Positions 1 through 11,820 of a DNA stretch of 64,000 nucleotides are shown here, piece by piece; positions within the stretch are counted from its first letter, which is position 1; every line of letters starts with the position of its first letter. The notes beneath the pieces are model-generated. The model saw nothing but the letters and a program-made list of their open reading frames with translations, was not told where the DNA came from and did not search any database. Made by a program: the position numbers and the translations under genes. Location: assembly GCF_023065955.2 (NCBI RefSeq), contig NW_026622886.1:14208001-14272000 (forward strand), in the 5' to 3' direction. Origin of the DNA: Ursus arctos (Eukaryota > Chordata > Mammalia > Carnivora > Ursidae).

Positions 1-340
1 CTCCTATAACCCAATCTCGGCAGCATCTCTGACAAAGGTCTACAGAGAATTGCTTTTTCCACACAAGCAGTAAGCTTGATAAAAAGCCTTGTTGGCTTCC
101 CCAGTGCGCTGGGATTTCTAGCTGAGCTGGAAACCTTCACACTGTGATTTTGCTTTCCTTAGAATTCTGCAATGCCTTTAAAGAAATAATAAAAATATAT
201 ATTTCTTTAGCCAAAATGGGGGAGGGGGAAATAATGCCTTCCATTTCCATGGAACTTTTATTTCCAAGCCGATTTTTTTTTTTTGCATTAAAAACATATT
301 TTGGTGCATATTATTTTAACCCCATAGCATCTGTCAGAGA
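1..340. other. Unassigned flank
   Basis: AT-rich non-coding sequence. I see no recognisable repeat, exon or RNA gene. The open frame starting near 144 has no protein-like character and runs through a T-homopolymer. Confidence 0.5.
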
Positions 341-344
341 GATG

Positions 345-465
345 TTCTCATCTCTAATTTACAGATGGAGAAATACAAAAACAAAAAAGTTTAAATAACT
401 TGCCCAAGGTCAGTCAGGGACAGGATAAGCGCTGACTGAACGCAGACCTCCTAACTCCAAGCCTC
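345..465 (-). repeat. MIR SINE fragment
   Basis: The text contains the reverse complement of the MIR core: an ACAGATGGAGAAA block, then CTTGCCCAAGGTCAGTCAGG, then a CAGACCTCCTAACTCC block. This order matches an old mammal-wide MIR in minus orientation. It is heavily diverged and has no visible target-site duplication. Confidence 0.75.
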
Positions 466-599
466 GCATCGCTAGAAACGAACTTAACACCCTCATCCCT
501 TCCCTTCTGTGGTCTGAAGCGAGTGGAATTTTTCTGGAGACCCAAAGCTCCCAGACACCTACATTTTAGGAGTTTTTACTCCACCAACTCCTTCTGCGA

Positions 600-1420
600 A
601 TACCCCCTTCCCAGGTTTCAGGCAACTCCAACCCCGCAGAGCCTCGCCTCCCCCGCCCCGCCCCCAGCCCCAGGCCTGCGCGCTTTGCAGCCCCCTCCCT
701 TCCGTCCTGACCCTCCCGGGAGCCGAAGCCCGAAGTTCCCCGGGGTGCTCGGACGGCTTCCCGGCCCCGCCCGCCCCGGCCGCCCCGAGAGCCCGCGACC
801 GCCCGCCGTTACCGTATGCCGTGAGGGAGGCCATCCTGGCTCGCGTCCTGCCCAGGCTGGCCAGCGCGTCGGCCAAAGCGGCCGCCTGCGCGCCGCGCCC
901 CTGGACGGTCGGCCCCTGGCCCCGCGAGTGCATGCGCTTGGCTCCCGCGGCGCCCGGCCGCCCCGCTCCTGAGCATGCCCAGTCAGCCCGCCGCGGTCGC
1001 CCCGGAGAGGTGCCCGCCGCTCGCAGGTGCCCCCGGCTGGGTCTCGGTTGAAAGGGCGTGGGGGGCGAGGGCGCAGACGGTCAGCCGCGCTTCGGTCCCC
1101 GTGCTCCGGGTCCCCGCGGGGATTGAACCTGCGGCGGAGGACGAGCGCCCAGGAGAAAGGAGGAGCGAAGCAAGCCGTGGGAGGTGCCGGGCGCGCGGCG
1201 GATGCGGCCCCTACGGGCGGACGTCGGGCAGGACCCGCCTGAGTCCACTCTAAGCAGGCAGGGTGCCCCTCCAGGTGGGGGCGGTAGCGTGACGCCGGCA
1301 AACGAGGGGTCGGGGAGTCCCGAGCGCGCCACAGCCTCTCGGACCTCGAGCCTTCAGCTCTTTTCCTAGGGAAGTTCCACTGGAGAACACGCCTGGGGAC
1401 GCAGGGGGGGTGGCACTGGC
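600..1420. promoter_or_regulatory. CpG island, probable promoter
   Basis: This stretch is strikingly GC-rich with many CpG dinucleotides, while the flanks are AT-rich and CpG-poor, so CpG was retained here as expected of an unmethylated promoter. Visible motifs are Sp1-type GC boxes (CCCCGCCCCGCCCCCAG near 652-672, GGGGGCGG near 1275), an NRF1-like GCGCATGCAC read on minus at about 929-938, and a YY1-like AGGATGGCC on minus at about 829-837. There is no TATA box, which fits a broad CpG promoter. Overlapping open frames on both strands are expected from GC-rich, stop-poor DNA and do not prove coding. Direction is uncertain: the YY1-like site coincides with an ATG on minus and is followed by a possible splice donor, which weakly favours leftward transcription. 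Confidence 0.85.
813..933 (-). other. Possible first coding exon (minus), speculative
   Basis: Inside the CpG island, minus-strand ATGs at 933 and 834 share one frame. The frame reads without a stop to a possible splice donor (TACG then GTAACG, with the GT at 812-811). The ATG at 834 has a purine at -3 and G at +4 and overlaps a YY1-like motif, which is common just downstream of mammalian start sites. The peptide from 834 begins MASLTAY. I do not recognise the protein. The rest of the gene would lie left of the window. In such GC-rich DNA an open frame this short is weak evidence, and the exon may be non-coding or absent. Confidence 0.2.
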
Positions 1421-2395
1421 CGCTTGACTCTCGGAAGCGATTCCCAACCTAGGGGACAGTCTCAAGAAAGGTTTGCCTCCGAGGCCAAAGCCCAGGGGAG
1501 AGTAGCAACTGTGTCCTGTGGACAAGTACAGACTTCTGACCCCAACAGCCCAGACCTGTCGCAGCACATCATCCTGTCACCTTTATTGGTGCGTTACAGG
1601 CTGTGACTAGTCCTGGTCCACACTGACTACCCGTGCTTCAATCAGAGCAAGAACGCAGTGTTTGTTGAATGAATGAATGCCCGAGCCCCTCCCAGCTCTC
1701 CTTACCTGAAAGCCCAACCATCCTACTATGCGGGTGGGTTCTCCTTTTGGAATCGGCTCAGGGGCAAGTGGAAGGAGAAAGAGATGTGGGAAACCAATGG
1801 GTCCCAGGGTAAGGGGAGAGGGAAGAACGGGAAAAAAGGGGAGGCCGTCCAAGGACCCCTCGGGGTTAGGAGCACCGGAGTTTTGCAAGTTCCAAGAGTA
1901 AATTCACAGGCTCGTGAGTGCCCCCCCCCCCCCCCCGGCTTCCACTGGCCTGGTCACCAAGGGAATCAGGGCCTTGAAAACCACCAGCGTCCAGCAAATT
2001 GGATGGCGATGCCGTCGAGGCTATTAACTGCCTTTGGGGTTGTGCCAACTCGGGTGGAGGCACAGAAAGGGCAGGGAAATTTAGCGAACGCAAGATTGGG
2101 AGTTATCTTTAGGAAGCTTCCGCGCACTCCTGCTTCCTGGGCTCCAGCGGCCTAACCCAGACGTCAACTTTTTGCTCTGGCGCCCCTCGCGCCCCTCCTC
2201 GCTCTCCTGCTCTTCGGGGAGGGCAGCCAGGCGGCAGCAGGTGACCCATGCTGGAGCTCAGGGATGAAATATCACTGCCCACACTTCCTCCACCTTTGCT
2301 ACAGGTGGAACCACACCGGCAAAAGGGCGAGGCCCGCCCTGGGGAGTGAGAGCACGTAGATGTGACAGTTTGTGCTGCCTAGGTCAACCAACCAC
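1421..2395. other. Unassigned CpG-island shore
   Basis: Moderately GC-rich unique sequence just right of the CpG island. It includes a 17-base C homopolymer near 1921-1937 and a near-consensus CRE (AGACGTCA) near 2159-2166. The 160-codon open frame from 1673 spans the C-tract and has no recognisable domain, so I treat it as chance. Confidence 0.5.
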
Positions 2396-2399
2396 CAGC

Positions 2400-2505
2400 G
2401 CGCGACCCTTAGTCAAGACACCCTCTCTGAGCCTTCATTTTCCCCATCTGTATAGTGAGGGTTACCGTTGTTACTGTCATGCCCACCTCACAGGAGGGCA
2501 GCTGC
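2400..2505 (+). repeat. MIR SINE fragment
   Basis: A CTCTGAGCCTTCATTTTCC block, then a CATCTGTATAGTGAGG block and a CCACCTCACAGGAGG segment follow the order of the 3' half of a plus-strand MIR (CTCAGTTTCC, ATCTGTAAAATGGGG, CCTCATAGGG). Confidence 0.65.
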
Positions 2506-3930
2506 GGTTAGGTGGAACGCAGATGGTATCATCCCTGAGGCGCTCTGAGGCTCTGTCTTGGACACCGCTCCTGCCTTGAACTTGCCTCCTGAGAGCCCCC
2601 ACACTCCTCTCCCCTTAGGTCTCTTCAACCTCTCACTCCACCCAACCCCACACTGGATTGCTGCCCCCAAGTCTAGAGCATGTGGAAACCTGCCCCAGGA
2701 TGAGGAGACTGGTATAGCCCCAAGGTGGGCTTCAGAGCAGGTCCGCCTCCCCCAGTGCACCCCAAGCCCCTCCAGGACCTCAGCCGCCTCCCTATTCCCA
2801 CCCCTCAGTTCCTTAGCACCCGAAGCTGGGCACTGGTATCAGCCTGTGCCACCTCTTGTCCTTCTCTGTGCCACCGCTGGGACCCAAGGCTATTTGTAAG
2901 TTGTCTTCTGACTTCCAGCTTTCCTCTCCCTTTACCTCCACATTCCAGCTCAGGTAGGGTCATGAAGAAGGACAGTCAAAATGAGTTACAAATCGCACTT
3001 TAATTCTTGGCAGCTCTTTCTAATTAGCAAGAACTCAAATGTAGTGTCTAATTAATTAACCTCTCTTAAGGCCACCTGAACCTCTGCCCACATAATACCA
3101 CTCCAAGTCCTTGAGATATTCCGTGTCCTCAATAAAATTAAGATTGAAAATACTGAGCCTCTTGGTTGAGGAATTGATGGACAAAAACACCTTAGATTTA
3201 CTAAGAGCCCTGTGCTGTCAGGTGACACTGAGATCTTTAAGCAGCCTCCTGTCTCCGGGTCTGCAGCAGGAGGGGGCCGTCTCCCTACCTCACATTCTTG
3301 AGGGGAACAAAGGCCAACAAAGAATTATGATACTGTCATGGAGCACAGGCTATTAAAGAAACCTGGCTGCCAGGAGCAAGTGATTCTGTCTTTGCAGGAT
3401 TCACAGATGACTTCACCAAGGAAATGACATTTGAAAGATAAGGTTCAGGATTTGTGTTGTCGCCAGTAAAATTTCTTAAAGACAGGCTTGTCATTCAAAT
3501 TTTCCTATGTTTTATTCATTAGCCATGTTTTCAGGAGTAAAATATGAACTGCCACAACCCTGATGAAAGCTGTGTTCTAAATCTTTCCAGGAAAATGCTT
3601 TTTTTCAGATGATAGACTGAGGAAAACTAGTTTTCTTCTTTTCAGCATGCTTTGAACTAGAACTATTTGACTTACTATTAACTGCCTGAATGTGATTAGA
3701 TTGCATTTGACAGTAGAAGAGACTGACTCTCTGTGATTAACATTTTTAATAACATTTTAATTCTGGAGTTTAGTAACTACTCTGCAAATACTCGTTCTTT
3801 AAACTACTGCATGTGAAGACTAATTTAGTTTTCATTTGCCCATGATCAACTTGACTTAGAATTTGGCCCATTATCAAAGACTTAACAAACTAGACATTTA
3901 AAAATATTGCTACTATTGACTGATCAAAGC
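2506..3930. other. Unassigned non-coding region
   Basis: No clear repeat or exon. The left part is C-rich. From about 3,000 it becomes AT-rich, with clustered homeodomain-type cores (CTAATTAG near 3021 and TCTAATTAATTAACC near 3047-3061). No coding support. Confidence 0.45.
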
Positions 3931-3934
3931 TTTA

Positions 3935-4140
3935 TGGCCCTACCTCCTCTGTATTCCTGTAACACTTAATACACTTGTATATCACTTATTATAGCATTTA
4001 TCACATATTGTAGTTTTGTCTATGTGTCCATCCATCTTCCCACTGGGAGGCGGGAACCATGTCATATTTCAGTGTATCACAACACCTGGCCCATTTTTGG
4101 CCCATAATAGGTATTCTACAAATATTAGTTGAACCAATTA
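3935..4140 (+). repeat. L2 LINE 3'-end fragment
   Basis: The sequence runs through CACTGGGAGGCGGGAACCAT, then ACACCTGGCCCA and a TAATAGGTATTCTACAAATA block. This is the diverged L2 3' end (gggcagggacc, gcctggcacatagtagg, tcaataaat). Confidence 0.65.
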
Positions 4141-4690
4141 GTGTGAGAGGAAAAAAATGTTTGACTATGGGGGAAAGGTGATTAGGAAGGGGTCAGTGTT
4201 TAGGAGACCTGAGCTGTAGGTAAGTTTATTTTATAGATCTTAATCATCTTCCTCCCTCAAGAAAGACTATTGCATGAAACCATTTTACAACACACTTTGG
4301 CCAGGCCAGAGAACTCTGTCAGAACTGTAATGTCTGGTCTGTTGAGGCACAAACAGAGTTCTTCCTGGAACTGGAGGTTGGGGAAATGAAAATGTTTTAT
4401 ATTCAAATCCATTTGTCTGGATACAGTTTGTTCCACCTTATTCTAAATTCATATTTATGAAAAACATTACCACAAACTTCCATCTCAATGTGAAAAACCA
4501 AAATGTCTACATTAAAAAACTATTTCCTGTGTCCCAGAAAGCAACCTTTGAAAATATTGCCTTTCTGATCTTCAGTGAACACCATTTAATACGAGTCTTA
4601 TACACCCAATATTTCCTTTGGAATTTGTTCATCACATGGTCTCTCTGACACGGAAAGGGGTTATGTGGGACTTGGCCAGATCAGGAAAAG

Positions 4691-4726
4691 AGTTTACCAT
4701 CTACCAAATCTGCTAGATGGTAAACT
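4691..4726. repeat. Perfect 13-bp inverted repeat (hairpin)
   Basis: AGTTTACCATCTA at 4691-4703 is the exact reverse complement of TAGATGGTAAACT at 4714-4726, with a 10-base spacer. It lies in otherwise unassigned sequence just left of an L2/MIR stretch. Confidence 0.85.
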
Positions 4727-4754
4727 ATGAAAAGATAGGATTTAGGTCTAATTT

Positions 4755-4825
4755 TTCTTTATTTCACCCATGGTGCTTTACACAGTGCTTTACATGGCAG
4801 GAGCCCAATAAATGTTTATTGCTTA
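4755..4825 (+). repeat. L2 3'-tip fragment
   Basis: A CACAGTGCTTTACATGGCAG block followed by CCCAATAAATGTTTATTG matches the terminal segment of L2. It is followed by the 15-base A-run near 4860. Confidence 0.55.
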
Positions 4826-4874
4826 GAGACTCAAAGAAGGTCAGAGCCATGAGGAGACTTAAAAAAAAAAAAAA

Positions 4875-5095
4875 AGGCGCACTGGTTCTGGGGTCAGCCA
4901 GAGTTCAGATTCCAAATTCCTTCACTTATTATTTGTGTGACCTTGGGCAAATAACCTGGGCCTCAGTTCCTCGTCTGTAAAATGTGCGTAATTATAATAG
5001 CTACAGCACAGGATTGTTGAGGGGGTTGAATGAGTTAATATGTATAAAACCTTTAGAACAGTTCTCAACAGATGTTAACCCCTATGATTATTATG
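4875..5095 (+). repeat. MIR SINE, nearly full length
   Basis: Contains, in order, a TGGTTCTGGGGTCAGCCAGA block, TGTGTGACCTTGGGCAAATA, a CTCAGTTCCTCGTCTGTAAA block, GGATTGTTGAGGGGGTTGAA and TGAGTTAATATGTATAAAAC. This is the canonical plus-strand MIR order and one of the best-preserved MIRs in the window. Confidence 0.9.
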
Positions 5096-5099
5096 TCCA

Positions 5100-6235
5100 G
5101 TTTTCCCTTAGCAATGCCAATCAAGTAGTAATTCCTTTCCATTCCTTTCACTAAGGGACGGCATTCATAATATTGAACAGACAGTACTGTGCCAGGCACC
5201 ACCAGTCAAACAGGGACCCCAGGCTTGCCATGCTTAACCATTTTGCTGCTGGAGAAGTCTAGGGGAACCAAGGTGCCAGGCGATGGGGGTCTTGGAGCAA
5301 TGCCTGTTTATTACCAAACAAATATGGAGGTACTTTAATACTTGACAACTGGTATCAGTGTGTTCTGGCTTCATTTCAGTTCTGCTTCACACCTTCCCAC
5401 CCTAGACATCCAAGCCAGTGAACTCCCTAATCACTCCAAAAAGCAAACTTGACCTCATCTGAAACATATTTAAGTTTCTAATTCCCTATTGAGGGAAGTG
5501 AAAGCGAGCATAATGGGATTATCGGAATGCACGTAACAAACTGATATTTGGGGGACACATTTAAACCCTCTATGAGCACTTGTTAATAAGATATTTTAAA
5601 TATCTCTTTGATACAACATCCACTCGTTCAAAGAAAACTAATAACCAAGAGAAATGCTGAATGGATTTTGCTAGCTGTCTTCTGAGAATAAATTTCATGT
5701 GAGAAGAATATGGTCATTAGGGAGAAAAATATTTGCCTCCACTGCAGAAAAGCAGACTAAGAAACAAAAGTAAACAAAACCCAGAAAAGATTAGTGGCAG
5801 GAGTGCCGCAACAGTGGCAGGAGAATCCTTAAGTGAAAGGAACTTGTTAAATGAGAGAACTCCCCGATTCTCCATTCATTGACTTGAACTGATGGCTCTC
5901 CATTTGGTGAACCAACCCAAAGCCCAGAGAGCTAATACTGGGTCACAATAGCCTTTCATGTCAGGTTAGATCTTTCTGTCTCTCATGGGGCACTTTTGTA
6001 GGTTCTTCAGAGATTTCCCCTCTGGGACTATCCATCTATAACAATCTCAGGACACAGGCAATCTTCTCCTCTGGCTAGCACCTCGTGCACTATCTCTCAG
6101 CCCTCAGGACTCTCATTTTCATCTGTATTTACCAGTGTTTGACCACCTCATTTGCAAGCTTTGAAGGAGGAATATAACATCTCATTTTGGATTGGAACAT
6201 TTTTCATTTGTTTTGCTTTTGGCTTTTGGGGACAT
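5100..6235. other. Unassigned non-coding region
   Basis: No clear repeat, exon or RNA gene beyond a possible short L2 scrap near 5,165-5,200 (GTGCCAGGCACC). Composition is ordinary AT-rich mammalian intergenic DNA. Confidence 0.45.
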
Positions 6236-6237
6236 CA

Positions 6238-6406
6238 GTCAGAAAAAGAAGAAAGAAGAGAAGAGAAGGAAAGAGAAGAGGGGAAGGGAGAGGGAAGGGG
6301 AAAGGAGGAAGGGAGAGGGAAGGGGAAAGGAGGGGAAGGGAGATAAGAAGAGGAGAAGAGAGAAGGAGAGGAGAAAGAAACAAAGAAACAAAGAAAGAAG
6401 AAAGAG
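6238..6406. repeat. Long polypurine (GA-rich) tract
   Basis: About 170 bases are almost entirely G and A, built from imperfect GGGAA, GAGAA and AAAGA units, including a repeated GGGAGAGGGAAGGGGAAAGG block. The purine strand is plus. Open frames across it encode K/E/R/G low complexity and are artefacts. It ends directly beside the T-run that marks an L1 3' end. Confidence 0.9.
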
Positions 6407-6412
6407 AATTCC

Positions 6413-9110
6413 ATTTTTTTTTTTTTTTTTACGAAGACTTTATTTTGTTAGGGCAGTTTTAGGTTCATAACAAAATTGAGGGGAAGGTACAGAGATTTCC
6501 CATACAGCCGATTTCCCATACAGAGATTTACCAACATTCTCCACCAAAGTGATACAGTTGTTACAACTGGTGACCATACATTGACACATCATAATCTTTC
6601 ACAGTCCATAGTTTACATTAGGGTCTCTTGATAGTATACATTTGATGGGTTTGGACAAATGTATAATGACATATATGCATCAATATGGTATCATACAGAG
6701 TATTTTCACTGCCCTAAAAATCCTCTGTAGTCTGCCTATTCATCCTTCCCCCTCCAATCCCTGGCACCACTGATCTTTCTATTGTTTCCATAGTTTTGCT
6801 TTTTTCCAGAATATTATATAGTTGGGATTATACAGTATGTAGCCTTTTCATATTGGCTCCTTTCACTTAGTAAAATGCATTTAAGTTTCCTCCATGTCTT
6901 TCCATGGCTTGACAGCTCATTTACTTTTAATGCTGAATAATACTCCATTGTCTAGGTGTACATTTCTATTTCTTTATCCATTCATCTACTGAAGGACATC
7001 TTGATTGCTTCTAAACTTTAGGAATTATGAATAAAGTTGCTATAAACACCCATGTGCAGTTTTTTGTGTGGACGTAAGTTTTCAACTGCTTTGGGTAAAT
7101 ACCAAGGATGGTATAGTAAGAGTATATTCAGTTTTTTAAGAAACTGCCAAATTGTTTTACAAAGTGGCTACACCATTTTACGTTCCCCCCAGAAATAAAT
7201 GAGTTCCTATTGCTCCATAAATCCTCTCAAGCATTTGGTGTAGTCAGTTTTCTGGACTTTGGCCATGCTAACGGGTATGTAGTGGTTTCTCATTGTTGTT
7301 TTAATTTTCATTTCCCTGATGACATATAATGTGGAGCACCTTTTCATATGCTTATTTGCTATCTGTATCTTCTTTAGTGATGTATCTGTTAAGGTCATTG
7401 GTCCATTTTTTAATTAGGCTGTTTGTTTTCTTATTGTTGAGTTTTAAGAGTTCTTTGTATATTTTTGGATAACAGCCTTTTATCAATATGTCTTTTGCAA
7501 TCATTTTCTCCCAGCCTGTGGCTTTTCTTCCCATTCTCTTGACATTGTCTTTCACAGAGCAGAAGTTTTTAATTTTAATGAACACCAGCTCATCAGTTCA
7601 TTCTTTCATGGAGCATATCTTTGGTTTGTATCTAAAAAGTCATTACCATACCCGAGGCTACCTAGGTTTTCTCCTATGTTACCTTCTAGGAGTTTTATAG
7701 TTTTGCATTTTATGTTTATGTCTGTGGTCACTTTGAGTTAATTTTTGTAAAAGGTGTAAGATCTGTGTTTACATTTATTGTTTTGTTTTGTTTTTGCATG
7801 TAGATGACCAGTTGTTCATCACCATCTGTTGAAGAGACTACTTTTGCTCCATTGTATTGCCTTCGCTTCTCTGTCAAAGATGAGTTGGCTGTATTTATGT
7901 GGGTCTATTTCTGGGCTCTCTATTCTGTCCCATTGATCTATTTGTCTATTCTTTCATCAATACCAGTGTCTTGATTACTGTAGCTTTACAGTAAGTCTTA
8001 AAGTCAAGTAGTGCCAGCCTCCAGCTTTGTTCTTCTCCTTTAATATTGTGTTGACAATTCTGGGTCTTTTATCTCTCCATACAAACTTTAGAATCAGTTT
8101 GTCAATGTCCACAAAATAACTTGCTGAGAAAAATTAACATCTTGACAATATTGAATCTTCCTAACTATGATCATGGAATAGCTTTCATTTATTTCTTCTT
8201 TGATTTTGTTCATCAGCCTTATAGTTTTCCTGACATAGATCTTGCACATATTTTTATACTTGAGTATTTCATTTTTGGTGGGTGCTAATGTAAATGGTAT
8301 TGTGTTTCTAATTTCAAATTCTACTTGTTCGCTGTTGGCATATAGGAAAGTGATTGATTTTTTTATATTAATCTTATATCCTGCAACTTTGCTACAATCA
8401 CTTATTAATGCCAGGAGAGGTTTTTGTTTGAGGGTGTGGGTTGTAAATTCTTTTGGATTTTCTTTTCTTTTCTTTTTTTTTAAGTTTTTTTTTTTTTAGA
8501 TTTTATTTATTTATTTGACAGAGACAGAGACAGCCAGCGAGAGAGGGAACACAAGCAGGGGGAGTAGGAGAGGAAGAAGCAGGCTCCCAGAGGAGGAGCC
8601 TGATGTGGGGCTCGATCACAGAACACCAGGATCACTCCCTGAGCCGAAGGCAGATGCTTAACAACTGAGCCACCCAGGCACCCCTCTTTTGGATTTTCTA
8701 CATAGCTGATCATGTCATCTGCAAAGAAGGACAATTTTATTTCTTCTTTCCCAATCTAGATACTTTTTGTTTCCTTTTCTTGCATTAGCTAGAATTTCCA
8801 ATATGATCTGAAAAGGAAGGATGAGAGAGACATCCTTGCCTTGTATCTGATCTTAGTGGGAAAACTTTCAAGTTTCTCATCATTAAGTGTGATATTAGCT
8901 GTAGGTTTTTGTAAATAGCCTTTATTAAGTTGAGGAAGTTCCTCCCTATTTCTAGTTTACTGAGAGTTTTTAATGAATAGGTGATGGATTTTATCAAATT
9001 TTTTTTCTGGATTCTTTATATAATCATGTGACTTTTCTTTTTTACACTAATGATGTGCTAGATTACATTAATTGATTTTCAAAAATTCCACTTGAACATT
9101 TTCTGTTACT
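6413..9110 (-). mobile_element. L1 LINE, 3' part with RT and 3' UTR
   Basis: Read on minus, the right side carries the L1 ORF2 reverse-transcriptase block: a KAIYKN segment and a DTRQGCLSHPSF segment near 8,820-8,930, then the catalytic F-A-D-D motif at 8714-8725. Further on is the ORF2 C-terminal block ANKHMKRCSTLYVIREM (about 7,300-7,360) and a typical 3' UTR ending in a T-run at 6413-6430, the poly(A) on minus. Frameshifts and stops are numerous, so it is dead. It is truncated upstream of the RT core and is interrupted by a Can-SINE at 8464-8684. Confidence 0.9.
8464..8684 (-). mobile_element. Can-SINE (SINEC), in L1
   Basis: Minus-strand Can-SINE: T-rich reversed tail with TTTTATTTATTTATTTGACA, a GAGAGAGGGAACACAAGCAG block, and the reversed tRNA-related head near 8,640-8,684. 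The flanks carry TCTTTTGGATTTTCT at 8449-8463 and again at 8685-8699, an exact 15-bp target-site duplication. It split the L1 reverse-transcriptase region just after the F-A-D-D motif. Confidence 0.95.
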
Positions 9111-11589
9111 CGATTTCCTTGATAAACTTTATGGTAAGATATTTGTCCTATATGTCATAGATTCCCAGGAGTGTTATGCAAACAGAGGAATTATACCCAC
9201 CATTCCATAAAATTAATTTCAACTCATGTAACAATGCATTGACATGGGTGTTACACCATAATGATATTAAACCACACCAATGAAACCTAATTAGTCAAAT
9301 CACACAGTTTTTAAAATTTATTTAAAATACAACTATCTAAAGTAAAAAAAGAATAGCAATGTATTGTAGGATTTATAAAATTTATAGATATAAAATATAT
9401 AATAATAGAGAAGAGATGGTGGTAAATAGAACATAAAATATTAAAAGATCCTTGCATTATATGTGAAGAGGCATGTTACTAATTCATACTGATATATGAT
9501 GAGTTAAGGAAGCTTGCTCTAATCCTCAAGCAAAAAGTACAACAAAGAATAATAGCTAGTAAACCAATTGTGGAGATAAAGTGAAAAAAACAAAACAAAC
9601 AAACAAAAAACCAAACAAACAAAAAAACAAAAGAAACTCAATCCCAAAGAATACAGGAAAAGAAGAGAGGAATAAAAACAGGTTGGACAAATAGAAAACA
9701 AATAGCAAGAACATAGAATTAAACCCAGCAATAAAAATAATTACATTAAATATAAATGTTATACATACCAATTAAAGAGAAGAGATTTTTACATTAAACA
9801 AAAAAGCAAGACCCAACTATATACTATTTATAAGAAATGTGCTTTAAACGTAAAGACACAGGTTAAAACTAAAAAAGTGAGAAAAATATAACATGAAATG
9901 CTACTAATAAGAAACAAGAAGAGGTATATTAACATCAGATTAAGTAAACTTTAAAACAAGAATGTGGCCAATAATAAAGTGCACATTTCTTGTTAAAAGG
10001 ATCAATTCATCAAAAGAACACAGCAATCCTAAATATTTGTGGACCTAATAACAAAATAGATGATGCAAAAAAGTGACAGAACTAAAGAAATAAATTAACA
10101 AATTCATAATTATAGTTGGCTACTTTAACATTCTCTCTCCCAGTAACTGATAAAACGAATAGAACAAAAAAAAAAAAAAATTGGTAAGGCTGTACATTTG
10201 AAAAACATGAATCAATTTTACCTAAGTGACATTTATAAAACATTTCACTGAACAATAGCAGAATGCATATTCTTCATAGTTGCATATGGAACAATCACTG
10301 AAATGAACCACACCTGTGGTATAAATAAGTCTCAACAAATTTAAAATGACTGACTCCTATAGAGTGTGTGCCCCAATTACAATTGAATTAAATTAGAAAT
10401 CGATATTAGGTAGATACCTGGAAAATCTCAAAATACTTAGAAACGAAACATACACTTCTAAATAACCCATGGGTCAAAGAACAAATAAGCAAAATTACAC
10501 GTATTTTGAACTGGATAAAAATTGGCAAAAAACATATCAAAATTTGTAGCGTACACTAAATTAGCACTTAATGTGAAATTTATACCTCTGACTGCTTATA
10601 TTAGAAAATAAGAAAGGTCTCAAATCAAAGATCTAAGTTTCCACCTAAATATACCACAAAAGAAAAAGAAATTAAACCCAAGGCAAATAGAAGGAAGGAA
10701 ATAATAGAGATAACAGTTGAAACCTAAAGGATAGAAACCATTAAAGTAGTAAAGAAAGTCAATAAAACCAAAAGCTGTTTCTTTGAAAAAATTAATATAA
10801 CTGAAACCATCTAGCTAAACTGATCAAGAAAAAATGGGAAAAGACACAAATCATCAATATTAGAGATGAAAGAAGGACTGTGACTACAGATTTTACGATA
10901 TTAAAAAAATAATAAAATAATATTATGATAACTTCATGCCAACAAATTTGACAACTTAAATGAAAAGGACAAATTCCTTCAGAGACACAAACTACCAAAA
11001 CCAAACAAAAGTTATTCTATTTCTAATACCAGCAATAATTTTTTAAAGTTCCATTTATAATAGCATAAAAAATACTTAAGAATAAATTTAGTGAAAATTG
11101 TACAAAATCTGTAGTCTTAAAACTAGAAAACATTGCTGAAAGAAAGTAAAGAAGACCTAAATAGATGATAGATATATTATGTTTGTGGATTGGGAAACTC
11201 AATATTGTTGATTTGTCAATTCTCCCCAAATTGAACTATAGATTAAATGCAATCCATGTGAAAATTCTAGCAGGACTTTAAAAAAATAATAATAACAAGA
11301 TAATTCTAAACTGTATATGAAAATGGAAAGTCAATTTTAAAAGAGAAAAACCATCCTGGAAGATTATACTATCTGATTCAAGATATACGCTAAAGCCGCA
11401 GAATCAAGACAGTGTAGTATTGGCATAAGCATAGACATACAGATCAATGGGACAGAATAAAGCACTCAGAAATAGATCCATCCTTACAGAGCCAATTGAT
11501 TTTCAACAAAGATGCCAAGGTAATTCAATGAGGAAAGAATAGTCTTGTCAACAAATGGTTCTGGAATGATTGGACATTCATATGCAAAG

Positions 11590-11631
11590 GAAGGAAGGAA
11601 GGAAAGGGGAGCGTAGGGCGGGGAAGGGAAA
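11590..11631. repeat. GGAA/GGGA simple repeat
   Basis: Short purine-rich GGAAGGAAGGAAGGAAA run inside the L1 remnant, degenerating into GGGGA units. Confidence 0.8.
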
Positions 11632-11820
11632 GATGAACCTTTATCTCACACCAAAATGAAATTTAACTTGAAATGGATCACAGCCTTAAACGTAAAATGG
11701 TAAAACAATAAAAATTTCCAGTAAAAAGCACAGGAGAGAATCTTCGTGATCTTGAGATAAGTAAAAATTTCTAAAATAAGACATAAAAATCATGAACCAT
11801 TTAAAATATTGGTAAATTAG

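Noticed and set aside
618..1301. 227-codon minus frame across the CpG island
   Set aside because: Proline, arginine, glycine and alanine low complexity typical of CpG islands; overlapping long frames exist on both strands, so openness reflects composition.
1673..2155. 160-codon plus frame near the CpG island
   Set aside because: Crosses a 17-base C homopolymer, which makes the frame unreliable; no domain and no splice context.
6152..6470. Overlapping K/E/R/G-rich frames
   Set aside because: All arise from the polypurine tract, which lacks stop-forming T on plus.
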